From Rhizobium sp. NXC24 (GTDB lineage: Bacteria > Pseudomonadota > Alphaproteobacteria > Rhizobiales > Rhizobiaceae): a DNA stretch of 64,000 nucleotides. This document shows, piece after piece, positions 43,741 through 51,170 of the stretch; position 1 is the first letter of the stretch; the number at the start of each line of letters is the position of its first letter. The DNA lies in contig NZ_CP024314.1 in the NCBI RefSeq assembly GCF_002944315.1, positions 1,798,001 to 1,862,000 of the forward strand. The letters are read 5' to 3'. The notes under the pieces were generated by a model. The model searched no databases. It was not told where the DNA came from and saw only the letters and a program-made list of their open reading frames with translations. The translations under genes were made by a program, and so were the position numbers.

Positions 43741-44864
43741 TTAATAGACCACGACGCCGCGGATGCTTTCGCCCTTGTGCATCATGTCGAAGCCCTTGTT
43801 GATGTCCTCGAGCGGCATGGTGTGGGTGATCATCGGGTCGATCTGGATCTTGCCCTGCATGTACCAGTCGACGATCTTTGGCACGTCGGTACGGCCACGG
43901 GCGCCGCCGAAGGCCGTGCCCATCCAGTTGCGGCCGGTGACGAGCTGGAAGGGACGGGTCGAGATTTCCTGGCCGGCGCCGGCAACGCCGATGATGACCG
44001 ACTTGCCCCAGCCGCGATGCGACGATTCCAGTGCCTGGCGCATCACCTTGGTGTTGCCGGTGCAGTCGAACGTATAGTCGGCCCCGCCGATGAGGTCGCC
44101 ATTGCGCTTCGTCAGATTGACGAGGTAAGGCACGATGTCGTCGCCGACCTCCTTCGGATTGACGAAATGCGTCATGCCGAATTTCTCGCCCCAGGCCTTG
44201 CGGTCGTTGTTGATGTCGACACCGATGATCATGTCGGCGCCGGCAAGCTTCAGGCCCTGCAGGACGTTGAGGCCGATGCCGCCAAGACCGAAGACGATCG
44301 CCGTCGAACCGATCTCCACCTTGTGTTGATGACCGCACCGATGCCGGTGGTGACGCCGCAGCCGATATAGCAGATCTTGTCGAAGGGAGCGTCGGGATTG
44401 ACCTTGGCAACGGCAATCTCCGGCAGCACGGTGAAATTGGCGAAGGTCGAGCAGCCCATATAGTGATGGATCTTGTCCTTGCCGATCGAAAAGCGCGAGG
44501 TGCCGTCCGGCATCAGGCCTTGCCCTTGCGTGGCGCGGATCGCGGTGCAGAGGTTGGTCTTGCGGCTGAGGCAGGAATAACATTCGCGGCATTCGGGCGT
44601 ATAAAGCGGAATGACGTGATCGCCCTTCCTGACCGAGGTGACGCCCGGGCCGACATCGACGACGATGCCGGCGCCCTCATGGCCGAGGATCGCCGGGAAC
44701 AGGCCCTCCGGATCGGCGCCCGACAGGGTGAAATCGTCGGTGTGGCAGATGCCGGTCGCCTTGACCTCGATCAGCACCTCGCCGGCCTTCGGGCCATCGA
44801 GCTGAACGGTCATGACTTCCAGCGGTTTGCCGGCGGCAACGGCTACGGCGGCGCGTACGTCCAT
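43741..44864 (-). pseudogene. adhC: Glutathione-dependent formaldehyde dehydrogenase, frameshifted
   Basis: Class III alcohol dehydrogenase (S-hydroxymethylglutathione dehydrogenase) split over two frames. The first part (44864 down to about 44324) starts [20 protein letters not shown] and has the catalytic [15 protein letters not shown] and structural [17 protein letters not shown] zinc sites; it runs to [12 protein letters not shown]. The rest continues in another frame with [20 protein letters not shown] down to SIRGVVVY at 43741. Only two bases stand between the Asn and Lys codons where homologues have two codons, so four bases appear deleted at about 44321-44324. Both halves are otherwise well conserved. 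The break is recent or is an assembly error. The start has an AGGAGGATT site and a TetR-type operator lies 90 bases upstream. Confidence 0.88.
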
Positions 44865-44953
44865 GGTTAAAATCCTCCTCGTTTGGTCTGAAGGCAGCTA
44901 TACGGCGCGCTGCTACGGTTCCAGACAAATCGCATTTAACATACCAAAAAGAA

Positions 44954-44977
44954 TTTGCATACTAAAAAGTATCTGAA
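44954..44977 (-). promoter_or_regulatory. TetR-type operator upstream of adhC
   Basis: Palindrome GCATAC-TAAAAA-GTATCT with TTT and GAA flanks. It shares 15 consecutive bases with the site at 37154-37168. A second half-site, ATACC, lies at 44941-44945. I could not place a convincing -35/-10 pair for adhC. Confidence 0.7.
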
Positions 44978-45033
44978 ATTCGACGATTGATCGACTCATT
45001 TTGCGGGCAGATCACGGCTTTCTCCCTGTCATG

Positions 45034-45064
45034 AAAAAGCACCGTCGATTTCAGCCGACGGTGC
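45034..45064 (-). terminator. Intrinsic terminator of the YceI operon
   Basis: On the minus strand a perfect 9-bp stem (GCACCGTCG/CGACGGTGC, 8-base loop) is followed directly by TTTTT. It lies about 40 bases after the YceI stop and is a textbook Rho-independent terminator. Confidence 0.88.
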
Positions 45065-45101
45065 CCTGCATGTCTGAATAATCTGAGATCTCGGAGCTTA
45101 C

Positions 45102-45686
45102 TTAGCCCTGATGCTCACGGCCTTCAACTTGGATCACCAGATCGACCTCATCGCCGATCATGCCAAGTGCAGCCTTCATCCCAAAATCGCTTCGCTTCAC
45201 TTTCGTCGTTGCGCTGAAGCCTACGACATGGCTCTTGTCCCAAGGATTCTGGCCTTCCTTGTTGAACGTCACATCCAGGGTTGCGGGCTTCGTCACACCC
45301 GCGATGGTGAGATCTCCGACAATTTGGCCTGTCGTATCGGTCGTTTTCTTGAATTCTTTGCCGACGAATGTGATTTCCGGAAACTCCGTAGCATTGAACC
45401 AATCGGCCCCCTGGATGTCGCCGTCGCGCTGCTTGTTGTTGGTTGATATTCCCGCAACGCTTACCTTGACGGCGAGACTGCTGGCATCCGGTTTCGCGGA
45501 ATCGAAATCGAAGGCTCCGGAAAACTCCTTTGCCACGCCGATAACGCGGGAAAAGCCCAGATGGTCGATATAGAATGCTATCCCGGAATGTACGGGATCA
45601 ATGTCGAACTTCGTTGCCCATGCGGGGTTTCCCGCCAGCGTCAGCAGCGGCGCTGAAAGCAAGAGTGCTGCAAGCCGTTTTTTCAT
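45102..45686 (-). CDS. YceI-family periplasmic protein
   Basis: 194-residue secreted protein of the YceI lipocalin-like family, which binds isoprenoid or other hydrophobic molecules. A signal peptide (LAALLLSAPLLTLAGNPAWA) precedes the domain start KFDIDPVHSGIAFYIDHLGF. Conserved VGDLTIAGVTKPATLDVTFN and GFSATTKVKRSDFGM follow. ATG 45686 is better spaced from AGGAGG than ATG 45692. It lies 18 bases after the membrane-protein gene and is closed by a strong terminator. It may protect against or carry a hydrophobic substrate of the regulon; this is speculation. Confidence 0.92.
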   Translation of the reverse strand: MKKRLAALLLSAPLLTLAGNPAWATKFDIDPVHSGIAFYIDHLGFSRVIGVAKEFSGAFDFDSAKPDASSLAVKVSVAGISTNNKQRDGDIQGADWFNATEFPEITFVGKEFKKTTDTTGQIVGDLTIAGVTKPATLDVTFNKEGQNPWDKSHVVGFSATTKVKRSDFGMKAALGMIGDEVDLVIQVEGREHQG

Positions 45687-45704
45687 TTCCATCTTCCTCC
45701 TCAG

Positions 45705-46565
45705 TTAAACAGGGAAATCCGTGCCGTAGTTCAGGAACGCCACCAGTGCCGCCAATACGGCCGGCGCGACGGCGAACGTGATGTAGACAACGAGACGGGC
45801 AAAGGGCTTTGAAATGCCGATCCGACGGCATACGCGTTCCGAAACGAGCGGCGGGAGCACGACAGACAAGGCAAGCACAGCAAGAGCAACCAAATCGGTC
45901 TTGCGGGTAACCAGGACGACGGTGTCTGCGACCGATAGCAGCCCTCCAAGACCTCCCAGATAGGATACAGGCCCGAAGCGAAAGGCGGGCTTGGTCACAT
46001 GCAGAACCAGAACTCCGAAGGAGGCGGCTGCATAAAGGAGGCAAAGCTGAAAAGTGGAAGACGACGCGCCAAGCAAGGCGATGGGGGCAAAGCCCAATGC
46101 GAGCACCGCAACGCCGCCGCCCCGTCTGACATCGTCGTCGCTAGCTTCTCCATTCCCGAAGAGAACGAACGCCATGACGGCTACGCCCGCAGTCGCCGCG
46201 AACAAAACCTCCAATGGCGTTGCGCCAAGTATCGGCTGGCCGATATAGAGGGCTGCCACGATAGGTTGGAGCAATGCGAGCATCTTTCCGAGACGCTGCA
46301 GCCCGCTGAATTCCAGGACAATTCCGACGACGGTGCCCAATAGAGCGATAAAGAAAATCTTGTTGACCGCACCGACCGGAGGGAATGCGGGTATCTTGTT
46401 GTAGACGAACCAATAGGCAGCCAGAAACGAAACCGGCATCAAAAGGTCGGTGGCCAGTATGGCTTTCCGCCATCGCATGAATGCAGAAACCGCTACTGCG
46501 CCTGCAATGAAGGCAAGCACAGACGCGGCCATGATCTCCTGCGGGGAGTTGCCGAACCCTAGCAT
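45705..46565 (-). CDS. Polytopic membrane protein of unknown function
   Basis: 286-residue protein made almost entirely of hydrophobic helices (about nine), for example MAASVLAFIAGAVAVSAFM, FFIALLGTVVGIVLEFSGLQ and LAVLALSVVLPPLVSERVC. I do not recognise the family. There is no signature of a known transporter. The ATG at 46565 has GGAAAAG upstream and gives a cleaner N-terminus than the ORF start at 46607. It is the first gene of a two-gene operon with YceI, driven from a promoter at 46.77-46.79 kb that carries the regulon palindrome in degenerate form. A permease or redox-linked membrane role is possible. Confidence 0.78.
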   Translation of the reverse strand: MLGFGNSPQEIMAASVLAFIAGAVAVSAFMRWRKAILATDLLMPVSFLAAYWFVYNKIPAFPPVGAVNKIFFIALLGTVVGIVLEFSGLQRLGKMLALLQPIVAALYIGQPILGATPLEVLFAATAGVAVMAFVLFGNGEASDDDVRRGGGVAVLALGFAPIALLGASSSTFQLCLLYAAASFGVLVLHVTKPAFRFGPVSYLGGLGGLLSVADTVVLVTRKTDLVALAVLALSVVLPPLVSERVCRRIGISKPFARLVVYITFAVAPAVLAALVAFLNYGTDFPV

Positions 46566-46740
46566 TTGAGCTTTTCCGATTATTACCGAGTAAAACGAAG
46601 ATCGCACGCGATCTAGCGCGCGTTGCGACGTCCGCGAACGCCCTTAGGCCATGGTGGATGCAGGTTGATTCATTTTTCCCTCCCTTGACCGCCGCTCCTC
46701 AACGGCGTGGTCATTCTAACTAAGATACCGTATGGATTTC

Positions 46741-46793
46741 ACATACTATATAGTTTTCGAATTCAAGATAGTCTTCGAAATTTTTGCTGTCAA
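46741..46793 (-). promoter_or_regulatory. Promoter with degenerate TetR-type operator, membrane protein-yceI operon
   Basis: On the minus strand TTGACA (46788-46793) and TATCTT (46765-46770) are 17 bases apart. Just downstream, about 10-30 bases past the -10, is ACATAC-TATATA-GTTTTC (plus-strand reading, 46741-46758), one base off the ATAC-N6-GTAT pattern. A further overlapping ATACCGTAT lies at 46725-46733. The operator here is near the start point rather than over the -10. Confidence 0.55.
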
Positions 46794-46838
46794 GTCGGAG
46801 AATTGGTTGGCCGGCCAGGGAAAGTGTAAGAGCACACC

Positions 46839-46879
46839 GCGTCCTGCCCGAATGCCTTGAGGGCGCTCGGACGGGACGC
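46839..46879 (-). terminator. Hairpin after the TetR gene
   Basis: Imperfect 13-bp stem (one wobble, one mismatch) with an inner GCC/GGC mini-stem, 40 bases past the TetR stop. No T-run follows on the minus strand, so termination strength is uncertain. Confidence 0.45.
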
Positions 46880-46918
46880 GCGATGGAACCGCCTAAAACT
46901 GAGAAGAGGCCGCGTGGC

Positions 46919-47533
46919 TTAGTTTACGCCTGAGATCGATTTCGCTTCTTGCGAAGAGCGGTACATCGCCCCGAGGACGATCCGCACCATGTCACCCGGC
47001 GCGCCGTCCTTCAGGAAGCTCGAAATACCGCCATAGGTCAGCTCAAGGACGATACCGCCGACGTAGAAGGGGGTTGCCGGCGACCGCATCGTGAGATCGA
47101 GTTTGCGTATCAGGATTTCACCCACGCCTTCCCACTGATCGCGGAAAAGCTTGATGTGACGATCGCCAAGCGTCTTGTCGTGCTGGGCCATTCTCAAAAG
47201 CTCGATTGCGAGCATACCCCACTTGCGATCATCTCCGCGGTTGTTGGCCCAATTTGCCAGCACGTCGATCAATTGCATCGGATCGTCGTATTTCCCCAGA
47301 AGATCGGTGAGTTCGACCACGTCCCCGCCCGCATTTCCGGCGAGGAGCTGGAGGAAGATGTCTTCCTTGTTGGTGAAGTTCGAATAGAAAGCGCCCTTCG
47401 AATAGCCTGCCTCTTCCGCGATGCGCTCAATCGACGCTCCCGCGTAGCCATACCGGGCCATAACTTCGTAAGCAGACTCGAGGAGCTTTTCCTTCGTCCT
47501 AGCCTGACTTTGTTCACGTGTCAGCCGTGCCAT
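46919..47533 (-). CDS. TetR-family repressor, proposed master regulator of the 33-48 kb block
   Basis: 204-residue TetR regulator. The helix-turn-helix lies at about residues 32-55 (ASIERIAEEAGYSKGAFYSN, then FTNKEDIF), and a helical ligand domain follows. It lies 56 bases downstream of doxX on the same strand, so it is likely transcribed from the operator-bearing promoter at 48.03-48.06 kb and is autoregulated. It is the only TetR gene in the window, and the five ATAC-N6-GTAT palindromes are the right kind and size of site for a TetR dimer. That it binds them is inference from layout, not shown by sequence. Confidence 0.9.
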   Translation of the reverse strand: MARLTREQSQARTKEKLLESAYEVMARYGYAGASIERIAEEAGYSKGAFYSNFTNKEDIFLQLLAGNAGGDVVELTDLLGKYDDPMQLIDVLANWANNRGDDRKWGMLAIELLRMAQHDKTLGDRHIKLFRDQWEGVGEILIRKLDLTMRSPATPFYVGGIVLELTYGGISSFLKDGAPGDMVRIVLGAMYRSSQEAKSISGVN

Positions 47534-47589
47534 CGCGATTCCCGTTCCTGCAGTATCTAGAAACTGACGCGTACCTCAAAATGCAATGA

Positions 47590-47940
47590 TCATACAATAG
47601 CCAATAGCAAACAAATGATCGCCCAGAAGATCGGATATTCCGGCCCCATCTTCTGCCAGCGCCAATTCGGGCCATTGATTTTCACAACTGCATAGGCAGC
47701 GCCCAGCATAACGACTGCGCCCACCGCCGCAGCCATGCGCGGGTAGATCGAAAAAACGAGACCGATCGCGGCGACGGCTTCCATCACCATCGTGATGCCG
47801 ACGAACAGTTTGGCGGGACGGAAGCCGGCATTCTCGAAAGTCCCGGCCGCCTTCTCGTAGTGCAGTCCCTTTCCGATCAGGTGGGGCACGAACCAGATGC
47901 CGCAAAGGAGGCGGAGCCACTCAACTAGATCGATATGCAT
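47590..47940 (-). CDS. DoxX-family membrane protein
   Basis: 116-residue four-helix membrane protein of the DoxX/DoxD superfamily (LLCGIWFVPHLIGKGLHYEK; LFVGITMVMEAVAAIGLVFS; AAVGAVVMLGAAYAVV; YPIFWAIICLLLAIV). The true start is the ATG at 47940 with AAGGAGGAG before it. The open frame continues far upstream antisense to the dehydrogenase gene, which is not coding. Relatives take part in quinone-linked redox or oxidative-stress complexes. It precedes the TetR gene and shares the operator region with the divergent dehydrogenase. Confidence 0.87.
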   Translation of the reverse strand: MHIDLVEWLRLLCGIWFVPHLIGKGLHYEKAAGTFENAGFRPAKLFVGITMVMEAVAAIGLVFSIYPRMAAAVGAVVMLGAAYAVVKINGPNWRWQKMGPEYPIFWAIICLLLAIV

Positions 47941-48018
47941 TTGCTCCTCCTTGGACGCCCTGGCGTCTTCGTTTTCCTTGGCTGCGAGAAAAATTGTGCC
48001 TTCTTCGCTTGCCTTTTC

Positions 48019-48057
48019 GGATACCAAACGGTATTCACAATCCATATAGAATGTCAA
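48019..48057 (-). promoter_or_regulatory. doxX-tetR promoter with TetR-type operator, divergent to the MDR dehydrogenase
   Basis: On the minus strand TTGACA (48052-48057), 16 bases and AATACC (48030-48035). The palindrome GGATAC-CAAACG-GTATTC occupies 48019-48036 and covers the -10. The segment is strikingly similar to the promoter at 37140. A plus-strand promoter for the dehydrogenase (TTCACA 48034-48039, TACGAT 48058-48063) would overlap the same operator. Confidence 0.75.
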
Positions 48058-48090
48058 TACGATGCGTTTTTTGAGAATGGGAGGATGGTT

Positions 48091-49197
48091 ATGAATACGA
48101 TGCGTGCTGCGCGGCTGCATGCGGTAGGCCAACCGATGAGCATCGACGAGGTCGAGCGCCCCGTCGCGACCGGCAGCGATGTTGTTGTCCAGGTAAAGGC
48201 TTGCGGAATGGTTCCAAACCTTGGGAACGTCCTGGCGAATTGGGAGACGTGGTATCCGCAAATGCCGCTGCCGCCGCGCCCCGCAATTCACGGCCTCGAT
48301 CCCAGCGGGATCGTCCATGAGGTCGGTCCGCAGGTTGTCAGCATTAAGCCCGGCGATCGCGTATATGTTAATCCGGGGCGCTTCTGCGGGGCTTGCCATC
48401 ATTGTTCGTCGGGAAAGCCGCAAGCTTGCGAATATTGGACGCTCGGCGGCTATTTTGGCTATAATCCCAAGAGCTTGGAAATGTTCGCACGCTATCCGTA
48501 TGGCGGCTTCGGCGAATATATGCTCGCTCCCCAGGCGCAGATCGTCAAAATTCCCGACAATATGAGTTTCGTGCAGGGGTCCCGTATGGGCTACCTCGGA
48601 ACGTCCTACGCAGCGTTGAAAAAGTGCGCCCCTTTGATGGGCAAAACGCTGATCATCAACGGCGCAACCGGAACCTTGGGCCTCGGGGCAACACTGTTCG
48701 CTCTGGCGATGGGAGTTGCCAAAATCTACGCCGTCGCCAGAGGCGAGAAGCTGCTCGATAGGCTGAAGGCGATCGCACCCGACAGGATCGTGACGTTTTC
48801 CAATGCCAATGGATCCTCCGGAGCCTTCGTCAAGAAACAGACGAACGGCAGCGGCGCCGATCTGATGCTCGATACGCTTGGGGCGAAGGCTCCGCTCGAA
48901 TCCATGTTGGATGCGATGGGTGGCGTCAAGCGCGGGGGGCGCATCGTGAACATCGGCGGCACCTCCGGCGAGCTCCCCGTGGACGTCAAATGGTGGATGG
49001 ACGAGCAAATGGAATTGATCGGCTCGGTCTGGTTCACGGCGGCCGAAGGGATGGAGATCGCCGCAATGGTCGAAGCGGGGATCATCGATCTGTCGGTCAT
49101 GTCGCCGATGGTTTGGCCGATCGAGAAAATCAACGAGGCGATTTCCGGCGTCGGCAAGGACGAGGGCGGCTTCACCTACTACGCCGTCGAATTGTAG
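48091..49197 (+). CDS. Zinc-type medium-chain alcohol dehydrogenase, divergent active site
   Basis: 368-residue MDR dehydrogenase. The structural zinc cysteines are all present (C99, C102, C105, C113 in RFCGACHHCSSGKPQAC), and the nucleotide-binding motif is INGATGTLGLGATLFALAMG. The catalytic zinc site looks altered: KACGMVPNLG keeps Cys38 but lacks the usual polar partner, and the GHE motif reads IHGLDPSG. The start is ATG 48091 after GGGAGGATGG. It is divergent from doxX-tetR across a shared operator. It may oxidise an alcohol or aldehyde of the pathway; whether it can stand in for the broken adhC is unknown. Confidence 0.88.
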   Translation: MNTMRAARLHAVGQPMSIDEVERPVATGSDVVVQVKACGMVPNLGNVLANWETWYPQMPLPPRPAIHGLDPSGIVHEVGPQVVSIKPGDRVYVNPGRFCGACHHCSSGKPQACEYWTLGGYFGYNPKSLEMFARYPYGGFGEYMLAPQAQIVKIPDNMSFVQGSRMGYLGTSYAALKKCAPLMGKTLIINGATGTLGLGATLFALAMGVAKIYAVARGEKLLDRLKAIAPDRIVTFSNANGSSGAFVKKQTNGSGADLMLDTLGAKAPLESMLDAMGGVKRGGRIVNIGGTSGELPVDVKWWMDEQMELIGSVWFTAAEGMEIAAMVEAGIIDLSVMSPMVWPIEKINEAISGVGKDEGGFTYYAVEL

Positions 49198-49454
49198 TCG
49201 GGAGATCAGCACATTCCCATCGGTAACGGTCGAGCGGCTGGGCAAATCCCGAGCCGCGACTGAGGCGATCGTGCGTCAACGCGGGTTGTCGGCCCGACCC
49301 TCTGCACGCAGGAGGGTTATGGCCAGTCCTGCGGCTTCATCTCGAGATTCACGAAAGACCTTTGAAGTGGCTGCGGATCGGCTCGCTCCTTGATCCGCCG
49401 CCTCGATGTTCAGGAAGCCGGGCATGGGGTCCGGCAATTTAGGAGGAAGCACTG

Positions 49455-50027
49455 ATGGTAAGCATCGGAATACATCCCTATGTGGATGGCGGTCTTCGCA
49501 AAAGCGGTTCATCGTTCCCGGGAGGCACATTGGTCTGCGAGTGCACCACAAATCCCGTCCGCATCAGGATAAAGGGTGATATCGCCCACAATCATGCCTG
49601 TGGGTGCACGAAATGCTGGAAACCAACTGGCGCGAATTTTTCGATCGTTGCGGTGGCCCCTACCGAGACCGTTGAGGTTCAGGAAAATGGCGACAAACTC
49701 GCTGTCGTCGACCCGAACGCCCTTATCCAGCGACATGCATGCCAGGAGTGCGGCGTCCATATGTATGGTCCCGTGGAACGCGACCATCCCTTCAAAGGCC
49801 TTTCATTCATCCATCCGGAGCGCTTCGAGGAGAGCGGCTGGTCGGAGCCCGGCTTCGCCGCCTTCGTGTCCTCGATCATCGAAAGCGGTTTCGATCCCAA
49901 CAAAATGGATGAGGTTCGCGCGAGCCTCAAAGATCTTGGGCTCGAACCCTACGATTGCCTGTCACCCGCATTGATGGACTATATCGCAACCTGGACTGCC
50001 AAGAAGAATGGAGTCCTGGCAGCGTAA
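49455..50027 (+). CDS. gfa: Glutathione-dependent formaldehyde-activating enzyme family (Gfa)
   Basis: 190-residue Gfa/CENP-V-fold zinc protein. The structural site LVCEC (C28, C30), the catalytic site HACGCTKC (C49, C51, C54) and [12 protein letters not shown] (C96, C99) are all present. Length fits Gfa proper, which promotes formation of S-hydroxymethylglutathione, the substrate of glutathione-dependent formaldehyde dehydrogenase. It has an AGGAGGAAG site and lies 257 bases after the MDR dehydrogenase on the same strand. I see no gene or palindrome in that gap. Its presence, together with adhC, is the main argument for formaldehyde production in this block. Confidence 0.9.
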   Translation: MVSIGIHPYVDGGLRKSGSSFPGGTLVCECTTNPVRIRIKGDIAHNHACGCTKCWKPTGANFSIVAVAPTETVEVQENGDKLAVVDPNALIQRHACQECGVHMYGPVERDHPFKGLSFIHPERFEESGWSEPGFAAFVSSIIESGFDPNKMDEVRASLKDLGLEPYDCLSPALMDYIATWTAKKNGVLAA

Positions 50028-50137
50028 GATGAGGTAAGCCTCCAAGATCGCTGACGCCTTTGGCTTGCCTCGATCACTCGACCGAGGCGAGCGCCACACT
50101 TCTTAGCGAAGGTCAGCTTTTGCGCCAATGGCGGCCG

Positions 50138-51082
50138 CTATTGCGGACCGGGACGCGCCTTGCTTTCCTCGCGACTGCGTCTTCCTTCCTCCACCAGCCA
50201 GTCACGTACGCGCCGTGCCTGCGTGTTCAGTTCCCGCGATTTTGGCCAGACGACATGGAACGCCAGATTGGTGTTCAGGACATGTCCGCCAACGGCGACC
50301 AATGCTCCTGAGGCAAGCTGCTCTTCGATCAGGTGCTGCCATCCAAGCGCCACGCCTTCGCCAGCCAGAACAGCCTGCATGACGAGCACGTAGTCGTTGA
50401 TTGCCAGTCGCCGAGGCTGGGCAGAGTATCGCACGCCCGCGCTCGCGAACCATTCGGACCAGTCGCAGGCGGCTCTGACCGGCTCTTCGAGATGAATCAA
50501 TGGCAGCGACAAGAGGTCTTCCGGACGCTCCGGACGTCCGCGTTTTTCGACGAAGCCGGGACTGGCAACGGGAAAGACGATCTCCGCGGCGAGCATGGCG
50601 GAGTGATAACGCGGCCAGTTTGCCGGGTCACCACCGCGCACGCCGAGCGGGATCGGCTCCTCATCCAGATCGAGATCACGCATGCTGGTCTGGATACGGA
50701 GATCGATATCCGGAAGGTCGGCCCGCAGACGCGCTAAGCGCGGCAGCATCCACATGGAACCGAAGGCGGTCGACGCCGCCAGCGTGACGTTCGATTCACG
50801 TCCTTTCGTTCGAATGTCTTCCGCCGATTTCTGTATGCGCGATAGTCCGACGGTCACATCCGCGTGGAAGCGCTCGCCTATGTCGGTCAGTTCTACATTG
50901 CGATGCCCGCGATGGAAGAGAGGCACGCCAAGCTGATCCTCAAGTTTCCTAACGGCAAACGACACGGCCGCCTGGGTCATGCCGAGTTCCGCGGCGGCCC
51001 GGCTGAAATTCTGGTGCCGCCCGGCAGCTTCGAAGATGATCAGCGCCGAGGCTGATGGCAAAAGCCTTCTAAAGGTTTCCAT
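50138..51082 (-). CDS. LysR-family regulator (GcvA-like), divergent to mttB
   Basis: 314-residue LysR regulator: N-terminal winged helix (FSRAAAELGMTQAAVSFAVR, about residues 27-46), linker helix and a two-lobe effector domain from about 90. The pattern LGVPLFHRGHRNVELTDIGE is typical of the GcvA branch. The start lies 88 bases from that of the methyltransferase gene on the other strand, the classical divergent arrangement for a LysR activator. The inducer is unknown, perhaps a methylated amine or betaine. Confidence 0.92.
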   Translation of the reverse strand: METFRRLLPSASALIIFEAAGRHQNFSRAAAELGMTQAAVSFAVRKLEDQLGVPLFHRGHRNVELTDIGERFHADVTVGLSRIQKSAEDIRTKGRESNVTLAASTAFGSMWMLPRLARLRADLPDIDLRIQTSMRDLDLDEEPIPLGVRGGDPANWPRYHSAMLAAEIVFPVASPGFVEKRGRPERPEDLLSLPLIHLEEPVRAACDWSEWFASAGVRYSAQPRRLAINDYVLVMQAVLAGEGVALGWQHLIEEQLASGALVAVGGHVLNTNLAFHVVWPKSRELNTQARRVRDWLVEEGRRSREESKARPGPQ

Positions 51083-51170
51083 AAGCTCAGTTTATACAAA
51101 GGCCAAGTTTTTTCCAGCGTTACAGAACATCGAAGTCGACCTAGCCTCTATTCGGATTATGGAGGCGGAT

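Noticed and set aside
46725..46733. ATACCGTAT as an additional full TetR site
   Set aside because: The two half-sites are separated by one base instead of six, so it cannot be the same operator; kept only as a flanking half-site.
47941..49245. N-terminal 435 residues of a 551-residue minus-strand frame ending in DoxX
   Set aside because: This part is antisense to the MDR dehydrogenase. The real doxX start is the ATG at 47940 with an AAGGAGGAG site, giving the family length.
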